Below are positions 23,913-31,871 of a stretch of DNA of 34,603 bases, in pieces. The notes below the pieces were generated by a model. That model worked only from the letters and a program-made list of their open reading frames with translations, had not been told where the DNA came from and made no database searches. Numbering within the stretch: position 1 is the first letter of the stretch; the number at the start of each line of letters is the position of its first letter. The DNA is taken from the NCBI GenBank assembly GCA_964577985.1, contig CAZOAR010000031.1, forward strand, positions 1 through 34,603. The letters run 5' to 3'. Both the position numbers and the translations under genes were made by a program. This DNA comes from CAZOAR01 sp964577985. Its GTDB lineage: Bacteria > Gemmatimonadota > CAZMKB01 > CAZNLH01.

Positions 23913-24661
23913 TCCTTATCTCCGCAATAGATCGTCGCGATCCCCGCTGTAAGCGTATGGGTCACTATGTTTCTGAAACCCGCCATCTTCACCCTGCGGC
24001 AGAAATCTGGTCCGTGGTAGAACGCCTCGACAGTCTTGTTGAGATAGCGGTACGCATCCCGGTCACCGGATATCGCCCCTCCGATCAGTGGCAGGAGGTG
24101 ACGAAAGTATAACAGATAAATGTATCTGAAAAATCGATTCGAGGGAAGCGAGAACTCCAGTACCGCGAGACTGCCCCCCGGTTTCAGGACCCTGCGCAAC
24201 TCCGAGAGGGACCTGTCGGGGTCCACCATGTTTCTGATGCCAAACGATATAATCGCGAAATCGAAAGAATCGTCCAGCACGGGGATATTCATGCCGTCAC
24301 CCCTGGTCAGGGATATCTTCGAGTCGAGTCCGCGCCCGACGATCTTCCTCTTTCCCAGGGCCAGCATCTTCTCGGCCATGTCAATCCCAAGGCCCCACTG
24401 TATATCGTGAATCCGTGAAAAGGACTCGAGAATCGAATCGCAGGTCCCGCAGGCCAGGTCGAGTACAGTCCCGTGCGGGGCCTGCTCTATCACCCGCGAG
24501 AGATGTTTCCTCCACCTGATGTCCTGCCTGAACGACAAAAGGCGGTTGAGTAGATCGTATCGAGCGGAGATACGGTCAAAGAGCAGATGTGAACCTGCCC
24601 GTGCCGGACCTCCATCCTGCCCCCGGGAAGCCTGGATGGAAACTGCCTGGTTCTGCTTCAA
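23909..24661 (-). CDS. menG: Demethylmenaquinone methyltransferase (MenG/UbiE)
   Basis: A SAM-dependent C-methyltransferase making menaquinone from demethylmenaquinone. UbiE-family motifs are clear: FDRISARYDLLNRLLSF (about 28-44), motif I VLDLACGTCDS (66-76), the ISFGIRNMVDPDRSLSE stretch, and VLKPGGSLAVLEFSLP. Motif I normally reads GTGD; here the second Gly is Cys74. The start is a TTG at 24661 with GGAAGGA about 7 nt upstream. It is the first gene of the operon, behind a strong promoter, and its stop overlaps the aroF ATG. At 250 residues it is a normal size. The only quinone route visible here is menaquinone, so menG is preferred to ubiE. Confidence 0.93.
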   Translation of the reverse strand: MKQNQAVSIQASRGQDGGPARAGSHLLFDRISARYDLLNRLLSFRQDIRWRKHLSRVIEQAPHGTVLDLACGTCDSILESFSRIHDIQWGLGIDMAEKMLALGKRKIVGRGLDSKISLTRGDGMNIPVLDDSFDFAIISFGIRNMVDPDRSLSELRRVLKPGGSLAVLEFSLPSNRFFRYIYLLYFRHLLPLIGGAISGDRDAYRYLNKTVEAFYHGPDFCRRVKMAGFRNIVTHTLTAGIATIYCGDKE

Positions 24662-24762
24662 GACCGGATCCTTCCTGCCGCGTTATCGTTACCCGGGAAA
24701 GAGTTCATGGTGGTCTGAATCGTCACGGGCCCGACATGTCAGCGTGTGTCAGACGTGTGGAT

Positions 24763-24791
24763 ATTATAAAAAATAGCGGGAAATATATCAA
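24763..24791 (-). promoter_or_regulatory. Promoter of the men operon
   Basis: On the minus strand TTGATA (24791-24786) is followed after 17 nt by a perfect TATAAT (24768-24763), in an AT-rich patch of the 203-bp gap between hppD and menG. Transcription would start near 24756, giving a leader of about 95 nt. This is the best sigma-70-type promoter in the window and probably drives all eight genes down to menE. Confidence 0.75.
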
Positions 24792-24864
24792 GTTGATCCG
24801 TTCCAGCGCTCGGGTTCACTCGCTGCGCGATACTCGACCTGCGGTCTCGAGCAGATGCCGCGCG

Positions 24865-25956
24865 TCAGAGGTTGCCCCGTTGCTCCTGCTCCCGGGCGAT
24901 CGATTCGAAGAGCGCCTTGTAATTCCCCCTGCCGAAGCTCCGGGATCCCCTGCGCTGGATCACTTCAAGAAAGAGGGTAGGCCGCACCTCGACCGGTTTG
25001 GTGAGGAGTTGAAGCAGATACCCGTCGTCATCGCGATCGACCAGAATCCTGAGTCGGGCGAGATTGTCGATCTTCTCCTCGATCCTGCCGACTCTCTCCG
25101 GAAGCCTGTCATAGTAACTCCTCGGAATGGGGAGGAATTCCACGCCGTTGGCTATCAACTTCCTTACCGTGGCGACGATGTCTGTCGAGGTCATCGCTAT
25201 GTGCTGAATGCCGGCTCCGCCATAGAAATCGAGGAACTCCTGGACCTGCGACTTTCTCTCCGCCGAGGCGGGTTCGTAGAGAGGGATCTTGATCCGTTCG
25301 TCCTGGTCTGCTACTACCACGGAGCGGAGCGCCGAGTATTCGGTTGAAATATCCTTGTCATCCACGGTCCAGTATCGGTGGAAATTGAACACCTTCTGGT
25401 ACCACGCCGCTATTTCCTCTGTATCTCCTTCCGGATGGCTGCCGACGATATGGTCGATGGAATGCAGGCCGACCGGATGGTTGCGAAGCGATGGCTTTGC
25501 CTTGACATAGCCGGGGAGGAAAAGACCACGATAGTCTTTTCTCTCGACAAACGTGTGTACCGTGTCACCGAAGGCATGGATGGCGGAGATGACTACCGTG
25601 CCGTTGTCATCGGATATTGTCGTGGGCTCGCTGAGGGAAATCGCTCCTTGCCCTGTCGTGTGTTCCCAGGCCGACCTGGCATCGTTAACCCTGAGCGCGA
25701 TATCCCTGACGCCGTCGCCATGCAGCCGCAGGTGTTCATTCAGAGGCGAACCCGGGACCAGGGGTGAATTGAAGACGAAACGGATATTGTTCTGCTGGAC
25801 TACGTAACTGACGACCTCCCTGTCGCCAGTCTCCAGACCGCTGTACGCTACATAATTGAATCCGAAGAGTGTCTGAAAATAATGAGCGGCGTGCTTCGCG
25901 TTCCCTACTATGAAACCGATATGGTCAACGCCCACAATCTGAAACGGAAGATTCAT
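24865..25956 (-). CDS. hppD: 4-Hydroxyphenylpyruvate dioxygenase
   Basis: A non-haem Fe(II) enzyme converting 4-hydroxyphenylpyruvate to homogentisate, used in tyrosine breakdown and in plastoquinone/tocopherol synthesis. The iron ligands are all present: His169 (SIDHIVG), His252 (GIQHIAM) and Glu331 (TLFLEVIQRRG). The C-terminal gate helix reads FGRGNYKALFESIAREQE. Two vicinal-oxygen-chelate halves fill 363 residues, normal for the family. The ATG at 25956 has AGGAG very close (2 nt). It has its own promoter and lies 203 bp upstream of menG on the same strand. Hydroxymandelate synthase is related but unlikely with this C-terminus. Homogentisate dioxygenase is not in the window. Confidence 0.95.
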   Translation of the reverse strand: MNLPFQIVGVDHIGFIVGNAKHAAHYFQTLFGFNYVAYSGLETGDREVVSYVVQQNNIRFVFNSPLVPGSPLNEHLRLHGDGVRDIALRVNDARSAWEHTTGQGAISLSEPTTISDDNGTVVISAIHAFGDTVHTFVERKDYRGLFLPGYVKAKPSLRNHPVGLHSIDHIVGSHPEGDTEEIAAWYQKVFNFHRYWTVDDKDISTEYSALRSVVVADQDERIKIPLYEPASAERKSQVQEFLDFYGGAGIQHIAMTSTDIVATVRKLIANGVEFLPIPRSYYDRLPERVGRIEEKIDNLARLRILVDRDDDGYLLQLLTKPVEVRPTLFLEVIQRRGSRSFGRGNYKALFESIAREQEQRGNL

Positions 25957-26042
25957 CTCTCCTGCGCTCCTCGTCGTCTACGGGGGGCTTGTATGGTGTG
26001 ATCGTGTCCCGGGTGGCCAGGGCTGTGCTGGTCCGCAGTGGT

Positions 26043-26071
26043 ATATTAAGAAGATACAGGCCTGGACGCAA
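26043..26071 (-). promoter_or_regulatory. Candidate promoter of hppD
   Basis: On the minus strand TTGCGT (26071-26066), a 17-nt spacer and TAATAT (26048-26043) lie in the 206-bp gap between the protease gene and hppD. The leader would be about 80 nt. Confidence 0.5.
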
Positions 26072-26077
26072 GGCCTG
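26057..26077. promoter_or_regulatory. Perfect 7-bp dyad overlapping the hppD -35 region
   Basis: CAGGCCT and AGGCCTG form a perfect inverted repeat with a 7-nt spacer that covers the candidate -35 box. It could be an operator for hppD or, read as a hairpin, a weak terminator after the protease gene. The bases that follow on the minus strand (TATCTTCTT) are a poor T-tract, so an operator seems slightly more likely. Confidence 0.3.
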
Positions 26078-26162
26078 AGAGTCACGGCATGAGGAGTTCT
26101 CAACTCTTACATGGAGCCATTTCAGCGGCCTCTCCCGCCCTCGTGTCCTGTTTCCCGTGCCA

Positions 26163-29096
26163 TTACCGTCGGTCGGTACCGACCTCAAGACTCCACGCCT
26201 CAATTCTGCTGCCGGTGGCGGGTCCATTCTCTGTTTTTGAAAAATGGAAGCTCGATATCGACTTCACAATATCCGGAAATATTCCGAGTTTCCCGTTGTA
26301 ATTGTAAGTCGCTGGAGGAACCCAGTACGGGATCTCCTGGACATTGTCTGGAATCATTACCGCTTCCAGGGGGTTGAGTGTGTCCGTACTCGTCTTTACC
26401 GGCCCATAGACGTATCCGGTCTGATGCATAATGTCGATCCACCACGTGAAGACCTGTGTTTCATTCGTATTATTGACCAGCGCCAATGTGTACGAAAATG
26501 TCCCGCCCAATGGCCCGAGCTCTATGTTTGCGTTTTCGGGAAGCAGCATGATCGATACCGGCTGCGTCGGCGTGTCGGGCGCGATAACAACGTCATCGAT
26601 ATACCACCCCTCCTGACCAACATAGCCGTCAGAGCCGAACCTGAACCGGATCTCAGCGCTGCCAGAGTAGCCCGTGAGATCAAACTCCTCCTGCTTCCAG
26701 TCATGAGAGCCCGAGAAGCAGGGAGTGCCCGGGTCGAACGGGCTGTCGGGGTTGTCTCCAATAGTATAGGGATAGCCGCCGCCGGGTGTTATCTGCTCGA
26801 ACGAGCCGCCATCGATCGAGATTTCGACTATTGCGCCATCCCACGCTTCACTCCCGGAAGAAATCTCCGCGTCTATCCAGTGCGAGAAAAGAAGCCTCGA
26901 GCTTCCCATGAGGGTCAGGGTGGGCGTTACGAGTCCGGCGTCCATGTAGTCCGCGTAGCCGCCGCCTCCAGTAGCGCCGCACTTCCAGGATGTGGATCCC
27001 CCTGCCGTGTTATTTCTCTGCGTGGTCTGATGCCACTGGTCGGCATAGCCGGATGTCACGCTGTAGTCGGTCCATCCGTTCAATCCGTTCTCCATATCGT
27101 CGGAGAATCCGCTTGTCAGCGGCAGTGCCAGGAGGTTGAGTGCTCCAGAGGCCACTTGTTTTTTCTCGGTGTTCGGGCCGTAGCCATCTGCCCTCGACTG
27201 TACGGTATAGGACGCGCCGCCCGGAACCGCGCTGAAATTATATAACCCCAGCGCTCCGGTGGTCTTCGTGTTGATAGGGGTGCCCATGATTTCAACGATC
27301 GCTCCGGAGAGAGGAAGGCCGTCTTCCCTGTTCATGACAAGTCCCGCCAGAGTCCCCGATGGAGATGAACTGAGCAGAAAGTCAACGATGGTGGTGTCAT
27401 CGGGAACAACGTATATGACCTGCTGCGCCGTGTCGTAACCGAAATACGTGACCTGAAGGGTGTACGTCGAGTCCCCGGGAAGGATGAAAGAATACTCTCC
27501 TGTCGCGGGGTCGGCCGTGGTCCGGCGTGTGGTTCCAGCTATCTCGATGTCCGCTGCTATCGGATCGCCGGTCAACGCGTCCGTCACGGTTCCCGTGAGT
27601 GTACCGATGCCGCTCATGACCATTATTACCGCATCATACGCGTCAATGAACCCCATTCCGTATGTGTTATCCTCATCAGGTGAACCGAAGTCGTGCGCAG
27701 TGGCCATCAGCGCGTGCTTGATCTGGTCGACCGTCAGGTCCGGGTTCGCTTCCCTCATGAGCGCGACCACGCCTGCGACGTGAGGGCCGGCCATCGAGGT
27801 TCCTGACCAGCCGCCCTGGTAACCGCCGCCCGGTACCGAGGAGTAGATGTCCACCCCGGGGGCGCACACTTCGGGCTTGATCGATACGCTGTCGCAACCG
27901 GACGGTCCACGGCTCGAGAAGCTTGCTATCGGGTATGGATAGCCATAGTTGCTGGCGTCGACGGCTCCGATCGAGAAACAATTGAAGGGGGTATCCGCCC
28001 TGTCTGCGGGAGATCCGATCGTCTGCGATCCAGGTCCTTCGCCGCCGGCGGAGAACATCACAACGACACCCGCGGCCTCACAGTTGTCGATAACCGAATT
28101 CCAGCGGCTGTCGCAATCTACATATCCGCCGAAATATTCGTTGACCCTCCACGAATTCTCGACGACATCCGGCACGTCATCCACTGTTGCCGGGTTGCTG
28201 TCGGGGTCCGCGAACCATTGAAATGCATGGATGACGTCGTTGTCGAATTCTGGACCCGCATTCTGATCGATCGCGTTGCAGGCTATCCAGTATGCGCCTA
28301 ACGCGACCCCTATGCTGTCACCAGAGGCTTCCCCCAGACCGGTCATGGTCCCCATCACGTGCGTACCATGGCTGTTGTAATCGACCGGGAACTGGGAGCC
28401 GCCATAGACCAGATCGAGCCACGCCGCAGACGGCCGCACGCCCGGGAGCGTCCCTCGCCATCGTGACGCGAGAGCAGGGTGGTTGCCGTCTACGCCGGTG
28501 TCCAGGTTCGCAACGAGACGCCCGGCCCCCGTAATACCGAGTTCCCTCCATACTCTGTCCGCGTTGATCGCCTTGATGCCGGGGGTGACGCCTATACCCG
28601 TGGGATGTGGGCCACCTGTCCCGGCAGCGACGGGATCCGTCTTACTGAACGTGAAATTCGGTTCGATGAAGCCTACGTCCGGCCTGCTCTCAAGGCGGTG
28701 GACCTCCCCCTTGGTGGCCTCTACTATGACAATATTGCTGATCCAGTAAGGAGTAAATCCGGTCGCATCTCCTCTCTTCACCGCACCCGCGAGACAGGCA
28801 AGAATGGGAGCCTGGCTCCTCGCGGAAGCCTCTTTGAGCGCTCTCACTACCTTCTCGTGCCGTGCCTGTCTCGACGCCCTTGTCTTCCGGAGTTGAGTGT
28901 CAATCGACGCGATATCCGCCTGCTCGGTCAGATATACTATGATCGAGACCATCGTGCCGTCCGAGATGGCACTCAGATGGTTTTCAAGGTCTGATCTTAT
29001 TACTCCGGCCCGGGCGCTCCCTGGCGGGAGGAGAAACATCGAGAATAATAAAAGGGCGCATGCAAGCGGGCTCAACCGCGACCTGGAGTACATCAC
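26163..29096 (-). CDS. Secreted subtilisin-like (S8) serine protease, multidomain
   Basis: An exported 977-residue protease. A signal peptide (1-30, cleavage near SARA-G) is followed by an I9-like propeptide (about 45-145) and the S8 domain (about 170-490). The triad is Asp199 (NLDTGVDGNH), His243 (NSHGTHVMG) and Ser434 (GTSMAGPHVAG). The oxyanion position, normally Asn in SAGN, is Gly352 (SAGGEGPGS). Two carboxypeptidase-regulatory-like beta domains follow (about 495-575 and 580-660), then a MAM/jelly-roll-like region (about 670-845, FSDDMENGLNGW...WYIDDVVI). A C-terminal beta-sandwich (855-977) is of a type I associate with secreted proteins of Krumholzibacteria/Eisenbacteria-like genomes. 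There is no C-terminal sorting tag or anchor. The gene is monocistronic. The target is unknown; nutrient proteolysis is likely. Confidence 0.9.
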   Translation of the reverse strand: MMYSRSRLSPLACALLLFSMFLLPPGSARAGVIRSDLENHLSAISDGTMVSIIVYLTEQADIASIDTQLRKTRASRQARHEKVVRALKEASARSQAPILACLAGAVKRGDATGFTPYWISNIVIVEATKGEVHRLESRPDVGFIEPNFTFSKTDPVAAGTGGPHPTGIGVTPGIKAINADRVWRELGITGAGRLVANLDTGVDGNHPALASRWRGTLPGVRPSAAWLDLVYGGSQFPVDYNSHGTHVMGTMTGLGEASGDSIGVALGAYWIACNAIDQNAGPEFDNDVIHAFQWFADPDSNPATVDDVPDVVENSWRVNEYFGGYVDCDSRWNSVIDNCEAAGVVVMFSAGGEGPGSQTIGSPADRADTPFNCFSIGAVDASNYGYPYPIASFSSRGPSGCDSVSIKPEVCAPGVDIYSSVPGGGYQGGWSGTSMAGPHVAGVVALMREANPDLTVDQIKHALMATAHDFGSPDEDNTYGMGFIDAYDAVIMVMSGIGTLTGTVTDALTGDPIAADIEIAGTTRRTTADPATGEYSFILPGDSTYTLQVTYFGYDTAQQVIYVVPDDTTIVDFLLSSSPSGTLAGLVMNREDGLPLSGAIVEIMGTPINTKTTGALGLYNFSAVPGGASYTVQSRADGYGPNTEKKQVASGALNLLALPLTSGFSDDMENGLNGWTDYSVTSGYADQWHQTTQRNNTAGGSTSWKCGATGGGGYADYMDAGLVTPTLTLMGSSRLLFSHWIDAEISSGSEAWDGAIVEISIDGGSFEQITPGGGYPYTIGDNPDSPFDPGTPCFSGSHDWKQEEFDLTGYSGSAEIRFRFGSDGYVGQEGWYIDDVVIAPDTPTQPVSIMLLPENANIELGPLGGTFSYTLALVNNTNETQVFTWWIDIMHQTGYVYGPVKTSTDTLNPLEAVMIPDNVQEIPYWVPPATYNYNGKLGIFPDIVKSISSFHFSKTENGPATGSRIEAWSLEVGTDRR

Positions 29097-29256
29097 CGCC
29101 TCCTTGGCTCCTTATCAGAGGAACTTCTGCCTGATTGCTCTGTAGTGAAAGATTTCCTCTAGCGTTTCAGGATGGTATAACCAGGGCCGAGAAGAGAAAT
29201 ACGAGGCCTTCAATGAGGGTTAACTTCTCAACTGCAACCGTTTTGACCGTTATTAT

Positions 29257-29285
29257 AGCATACCATAAATAAAAAAAAATGTCAA
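29257..29285 (-). promoter_or_regulatory. Candidate promoter of the S8 protease gene
   Basis: On the minus strand a perfect TTGACA (29285-29280), a 17-nt T/A-rich spacer and an extended -10, TGG-TATGCT (core 29262-29257), are followed at once by TATAAT. The TGA stop of the upstream glycosyltransferase lies inside the -35 box. The leader would be about 150 nt, with no structure I can name. Confidence 0.6.
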
Positions 29286-30448
29286 ATGGATTTCGGGTGT
29301 GGCGGGCCGGAGAGCAGCTGTTCATAGGCGTTAAGAGTCCTTCTGGCGGTTTCGTCCCAGGTGAAGTCCTTAGCCCTCTCTACTCCCCTGACGGATAAGT
29401 CCTGGCGCATCTCGGCGTCGGAGATAAGATCGCGCATTGCCAGGGCGAGTGCCTCGGTGTCGTGTGGATCGATCAAAACCGCCGAGTCTGCTGTGACCTC
29501 CGGGATAGATGCGGCCCGGCTCGCGATAACCGGGCACCCCGACGCCATCGCCTCGAGCAGGGGCATACCAAAACCCTCGTAAAAGGATGGAAAGAGGAAG
29601 ATCTCAGCGTTCCTGTAGAGGCGGGGAAGGTCGTCGTTCGAGATATAACCGGGCGTAATGACCCTCCCTTCGAGGCCCTGTTCCTCTATCTCGGCGCGAA
29701 GTGACCTGGATTCCCACCCCGCTTTCCCCACCAGGGCCAGTTTCGGAGGGTCGGGCAGGAGATCCACCAGGAGTCTGTAAGCCCGCAGAAGGCCTGAAAG
29801 GTTTTTCTTGGGTTCCCTGGTGGCGACGCTCAGCATATACGGATCGAAGAGGGAATAGCGGTTGCTCAGGATCTTTTTATCGTGCTCGTCCTCATCTGTT
29901 GAAAACCGATCCTCAACGCCGTGGGGAATAGCGACTATCCTCTCGCCCGCGATCCCCAGGTGTTCGATCATCTCCCCTTTTATGTATTCTGACACCGTGA
30001 TGAACAGATCGGCCCTCTCGATGGCGGTGCGTACATCCCTGACAAAATGATCTCTCCAGCCGGACCCCAGCCACTCGGGATGGAGATGGAACGTGAGGTC
30101 ATGGATAGTGACGACCGATCGACCGTTCCGGTGATAGAGCAGTTCGTACGCGGGTCCGTGCAGGACATCGAAACGGCCTGTTATCAGGTCCACTGGAAAA
30201 TGGTAATCATCGCAAAGGGGATCCGCGTACTTGCGGGGGAGCCTCAAGACTTTCATCCTGGCGTGCAAGTGTCTCAGTTCGGGCGCTCTGTCAAAGAGTC
30301 TGCCCCGCAGGAAGTTGAAATAGAGGGTCAGGGAATTCGACCGATCTATCCGCATCAGCGCTTCTATGAGGCGAATCGTGTATAGCGATGTACCCGCCCA
30401 GTTGGCCTCGAACACGAGATTGCGGGCGTCGATACAGATCTTCATCAC
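29282..30448 (-). CDS. Glycosyltransferase family 4 (second of a coupled pair)
   Basis: A GT-B fold, nucleotide-sugar-dependent glycosyltransferase of 388 residues, cytoplasmic or membrane-associated. The N-terminal acceptor domain begins MMKICIDARN. The C-terminal donor domain shows YMLSVATREPKKNLSGLLRA, FLFPSFYEGFGMPLLEAMASG with the GT4 E-x7-E motif, and CPVIASRAASIPEV. The start is the GTG at 30448, overlapping the stop of the upstream glycosyltransferase (GTGA), or the ATG at 30445. The two enzymes probably act on the same surface polysaccharide or glycolipid. Sugar and acceptor cannot be read from the sequence. No polysaccharide export or polymerase gene is in the window. Confidence 0.9.
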   Translation of the reverse strand: MMKICIDARNLVFEANWAGTSLYTIRLIEALMRIDRSNSLTLYFNFLRGRLFDRAPELRHLHARMKVLRLPRKYADPLCDDYHFPVDLITGRFDVLHGPAYELLYHRNGRSVVTIHDLTFHLHPEWLGSGWRDHFVRDVRTAIERADLFITVSEYIKGEMIEHLGIAGERIVAIPHGVEDRFSTDEDEHDKKILSNRYSLFDPYMLSVATREPKKNLSGLLRAYRLLVDLLPDPPKLALVGKAGWESRSLRAEIEEQGLEGRVITPGYISNDDLPRLYRNAEIFLFPSFYEGFGMPLLEAMASGCPVIASRAASIPEVTADSAVLIDPHDTEALALAMRDLISDAEMRQDLSVRGVERAKDFTWDETARRTLNAYEQLLSGPPHPKSI

Positions 30449-31644
30449 ACTGCGTCCATGGCTGAACGATAGAGACCGAGGATGGCGTCAAGGTGCTTGT
30501 CGATCGTAAACACACTCTCCGCGCGCTGTCTGGCCACTCGCCCCATCTGTTTCGCCAGATCGGGCTCTCTCAGCAGCCTCGTAATCTTCCGGGCAAGGTC
30601 GATTTCGTCGTCAGGTTCAAAGAGCAGCCCGGTCCTGCCGTCCTCGATCAACTCCGGGATGCCCCCGATTCTGGCGCCCACCACGGCCCTTCCGCAGGCC
30701 ATCGCCTCATAGATCGTCAAAGGGCTGTTCTCGAAAACGATCGACGGAAGTACAGAGAAAAGCGACCTCTCAAACCATCTGGCTACCTCATTCTCAGGAA
30801 CTGCACCAAGAAACGTGACAGCAACGCCCAGTTTGAGCTCAGCATGGCGCTCCCTGAGTTCTTCCATTACGGGCCCGTCTCCGGCAATCAGCAGCCTCGC
30901 GGAGGGAATTTCCTGCACGACCCTCTTGAACGCATTGAGGAGCATCCAGACTCCTTTGCTGAAGTGGAGAAAGCCCACAAAAAGAATAGTCCGGGCATCC
31001 TGGTGCGATGAGCCTGGCTCGAAGGCCTCGATGTCTGAAAAATGAGGTATGTGCACCGATGGGAGGTTATCCCTCTTCAGGGCCTCGTGCAGGGCCGCGC
31101 TGGGTGCTATGAGGCGATATATGGCCTTTCGCATGAGGTGATACTCTATTTTCCGCACGGGCAATTCCAGGGCGAATCGTTTTCTGGAAAGGCATCTGTC
31201 CGCCGCGCATTGCCAGCCTACCCCGCCTCCGCAGAGGCGGCCTCCCGGCGTGACGGCCCTCCCGATCGGGCAGACAATACGAAAGTCGTGGACGGTCTGC
31301 ACCACTGGCACGCCGCCCATGCAACCCATCAGTATTGAAGATGCGAAGGAGTGGTTGGTGTGGATGTGCAATAAGTCTGGAGCTGTCCGATCCATCCACT
31401 TTCGGAAGGCTTTGTACACAGCGACGTCAGGCAGTCTGTGCTGCGGAAGCCGACCTCCCGTGACTCGGGGCCCCGGGGGAACGAAAACAGTAGCGTTGTC
31501 GTCCGACTCACAGTCGCTGTCACCGCGGTATGTAAACAGATGGATGTCATGTCCCATCTCCTTCAGGAGTGAGCAGAGTCGGATTCTGTAGCTGTTCGCT
31601 CCCCCGGGGTCCCCGCAGTCGTCATGAAAGACTCCTATACGCAT
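30445..31644 (-). CDS. Glycosyltransferase family 4 (first of a coupled pair)
   Basis: A 399-residue GT-B glycosyltransferase. The N-terminal half begins MRIGVFHDDCGDPGGANSYR and includes VVQTVHDFRIVCP followed by several cysteines (CGGGVGWQCAADRC), seen in a subgroup of GT4 enzymes. The donor half has ILFVGFLHFSKGV, IAGDGP and the E-x7-E motif in ENSPLTIYEAMACG. The ATG at 31644 gives the family N-terminus; GGGAGG lies about 12 nt upstream, and a 42-residue upstream in-frame extension looks non-coding and contains the promoter. Its stop overlaps the next glycosyltransferase gene. The role is probably envelope polysaccharide assembly; the exact sugar is unknown. Confidence 0.9.
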   Translation of the reverse strand: MRIGVFHDDCGDPGGANSYRIRLCSLLKEMGHDIHLFTYRGDSDCESDDNATVFVPPGPRVTGGRLPQHRLPDVAVYKAFRKWMDRTAPDLLHIHTNHSFASSILMGCMGGVPVVQTVHDFRIVCPIGRAVTPGGRLCGGGVGWQCAADRCLSRKRFALELPVRKIEYHLMRKAIYRLIAPSAALHEALKRDNLPSVHIPHFSDIEAFEPGSSHQDARTILFVGFLHFSKGVWMLLNAFKRVVQEIPSARLLIAGDGPVMEELRERHAELKLGVAVTFLGAVPENEVARWFERSLFSVLPSIVFENSPLTIYEAMACGRAVVGARIGGIPELIEDGRTGLLFEPDDEIDLARKITRLLREPDLAKQMGRVARQRAESVFTIDKHLDAILGLYRSAMDAV

Positions 31645-31708
31645 ATGTGCAAGATTCCTCCCGGGGTATCTCGTGGCAAGAGGCCGGCAGCCATTCCAGC
31701 TGCATCTG

Positions 31709-31737
31709 AGGATATGACTTGAAGCCGGATTTGTCAA
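31709..31737 (-). promoter_or_regulatory. Promoter of the glycosyltransferase pair
   Basis: On the minus strand a perfect TTGACA (31737-31732), exactly 17 nt of spacer and TATCCT (31714-31709) lie in the 227-bp divergent region shared with sppA. The leader would be about 58 nt. For sppA on the other strand I see only a lone TATATT (31816-31821) without a good -35. Confidence 0.6.
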
Positions 31738-31871
31738 GTTGTTTTGCCCCTTGCGGTTTACCTGAGTCATCGGCGAGGGTGACCTCTTGATGCTTTCCTC
31801 AGTGATTAAGAATGTTATATTAGGACTGGAATTGAGCGTTTGACCGGGCGTAGCTGCAAGGAGAATGATAA

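Noticed and set aside
24865..25956. Hydroxymandelate synthase instead of HPPD
   Set aside because: The C-terminal helix FGRGNYKALFESIAREQ and overall motifs are those of HPPD, and there is no glycopeptide-antibiotic context.
26244..27245. 333-codon plus-strand frame antisense to the protease gene
   Set aside because: The protease domains on the minus strand continue unbroken through it, and the plus-strand translation has no recognisable features.
29270..29280. Run of T on the minus strand as an intrinsic terminator of the glycosyltransferase pair
   Set aside because: No GC-rich hairpin precedes the run; it fits better as the spacer of the protease promoter.
31787..31821. TTGATG...TATATT as an sppA promoter
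   Set aside because: The spacing between the two boxes is about 23 nt, too long for a sigma-70-type promoter; no better pair was found.
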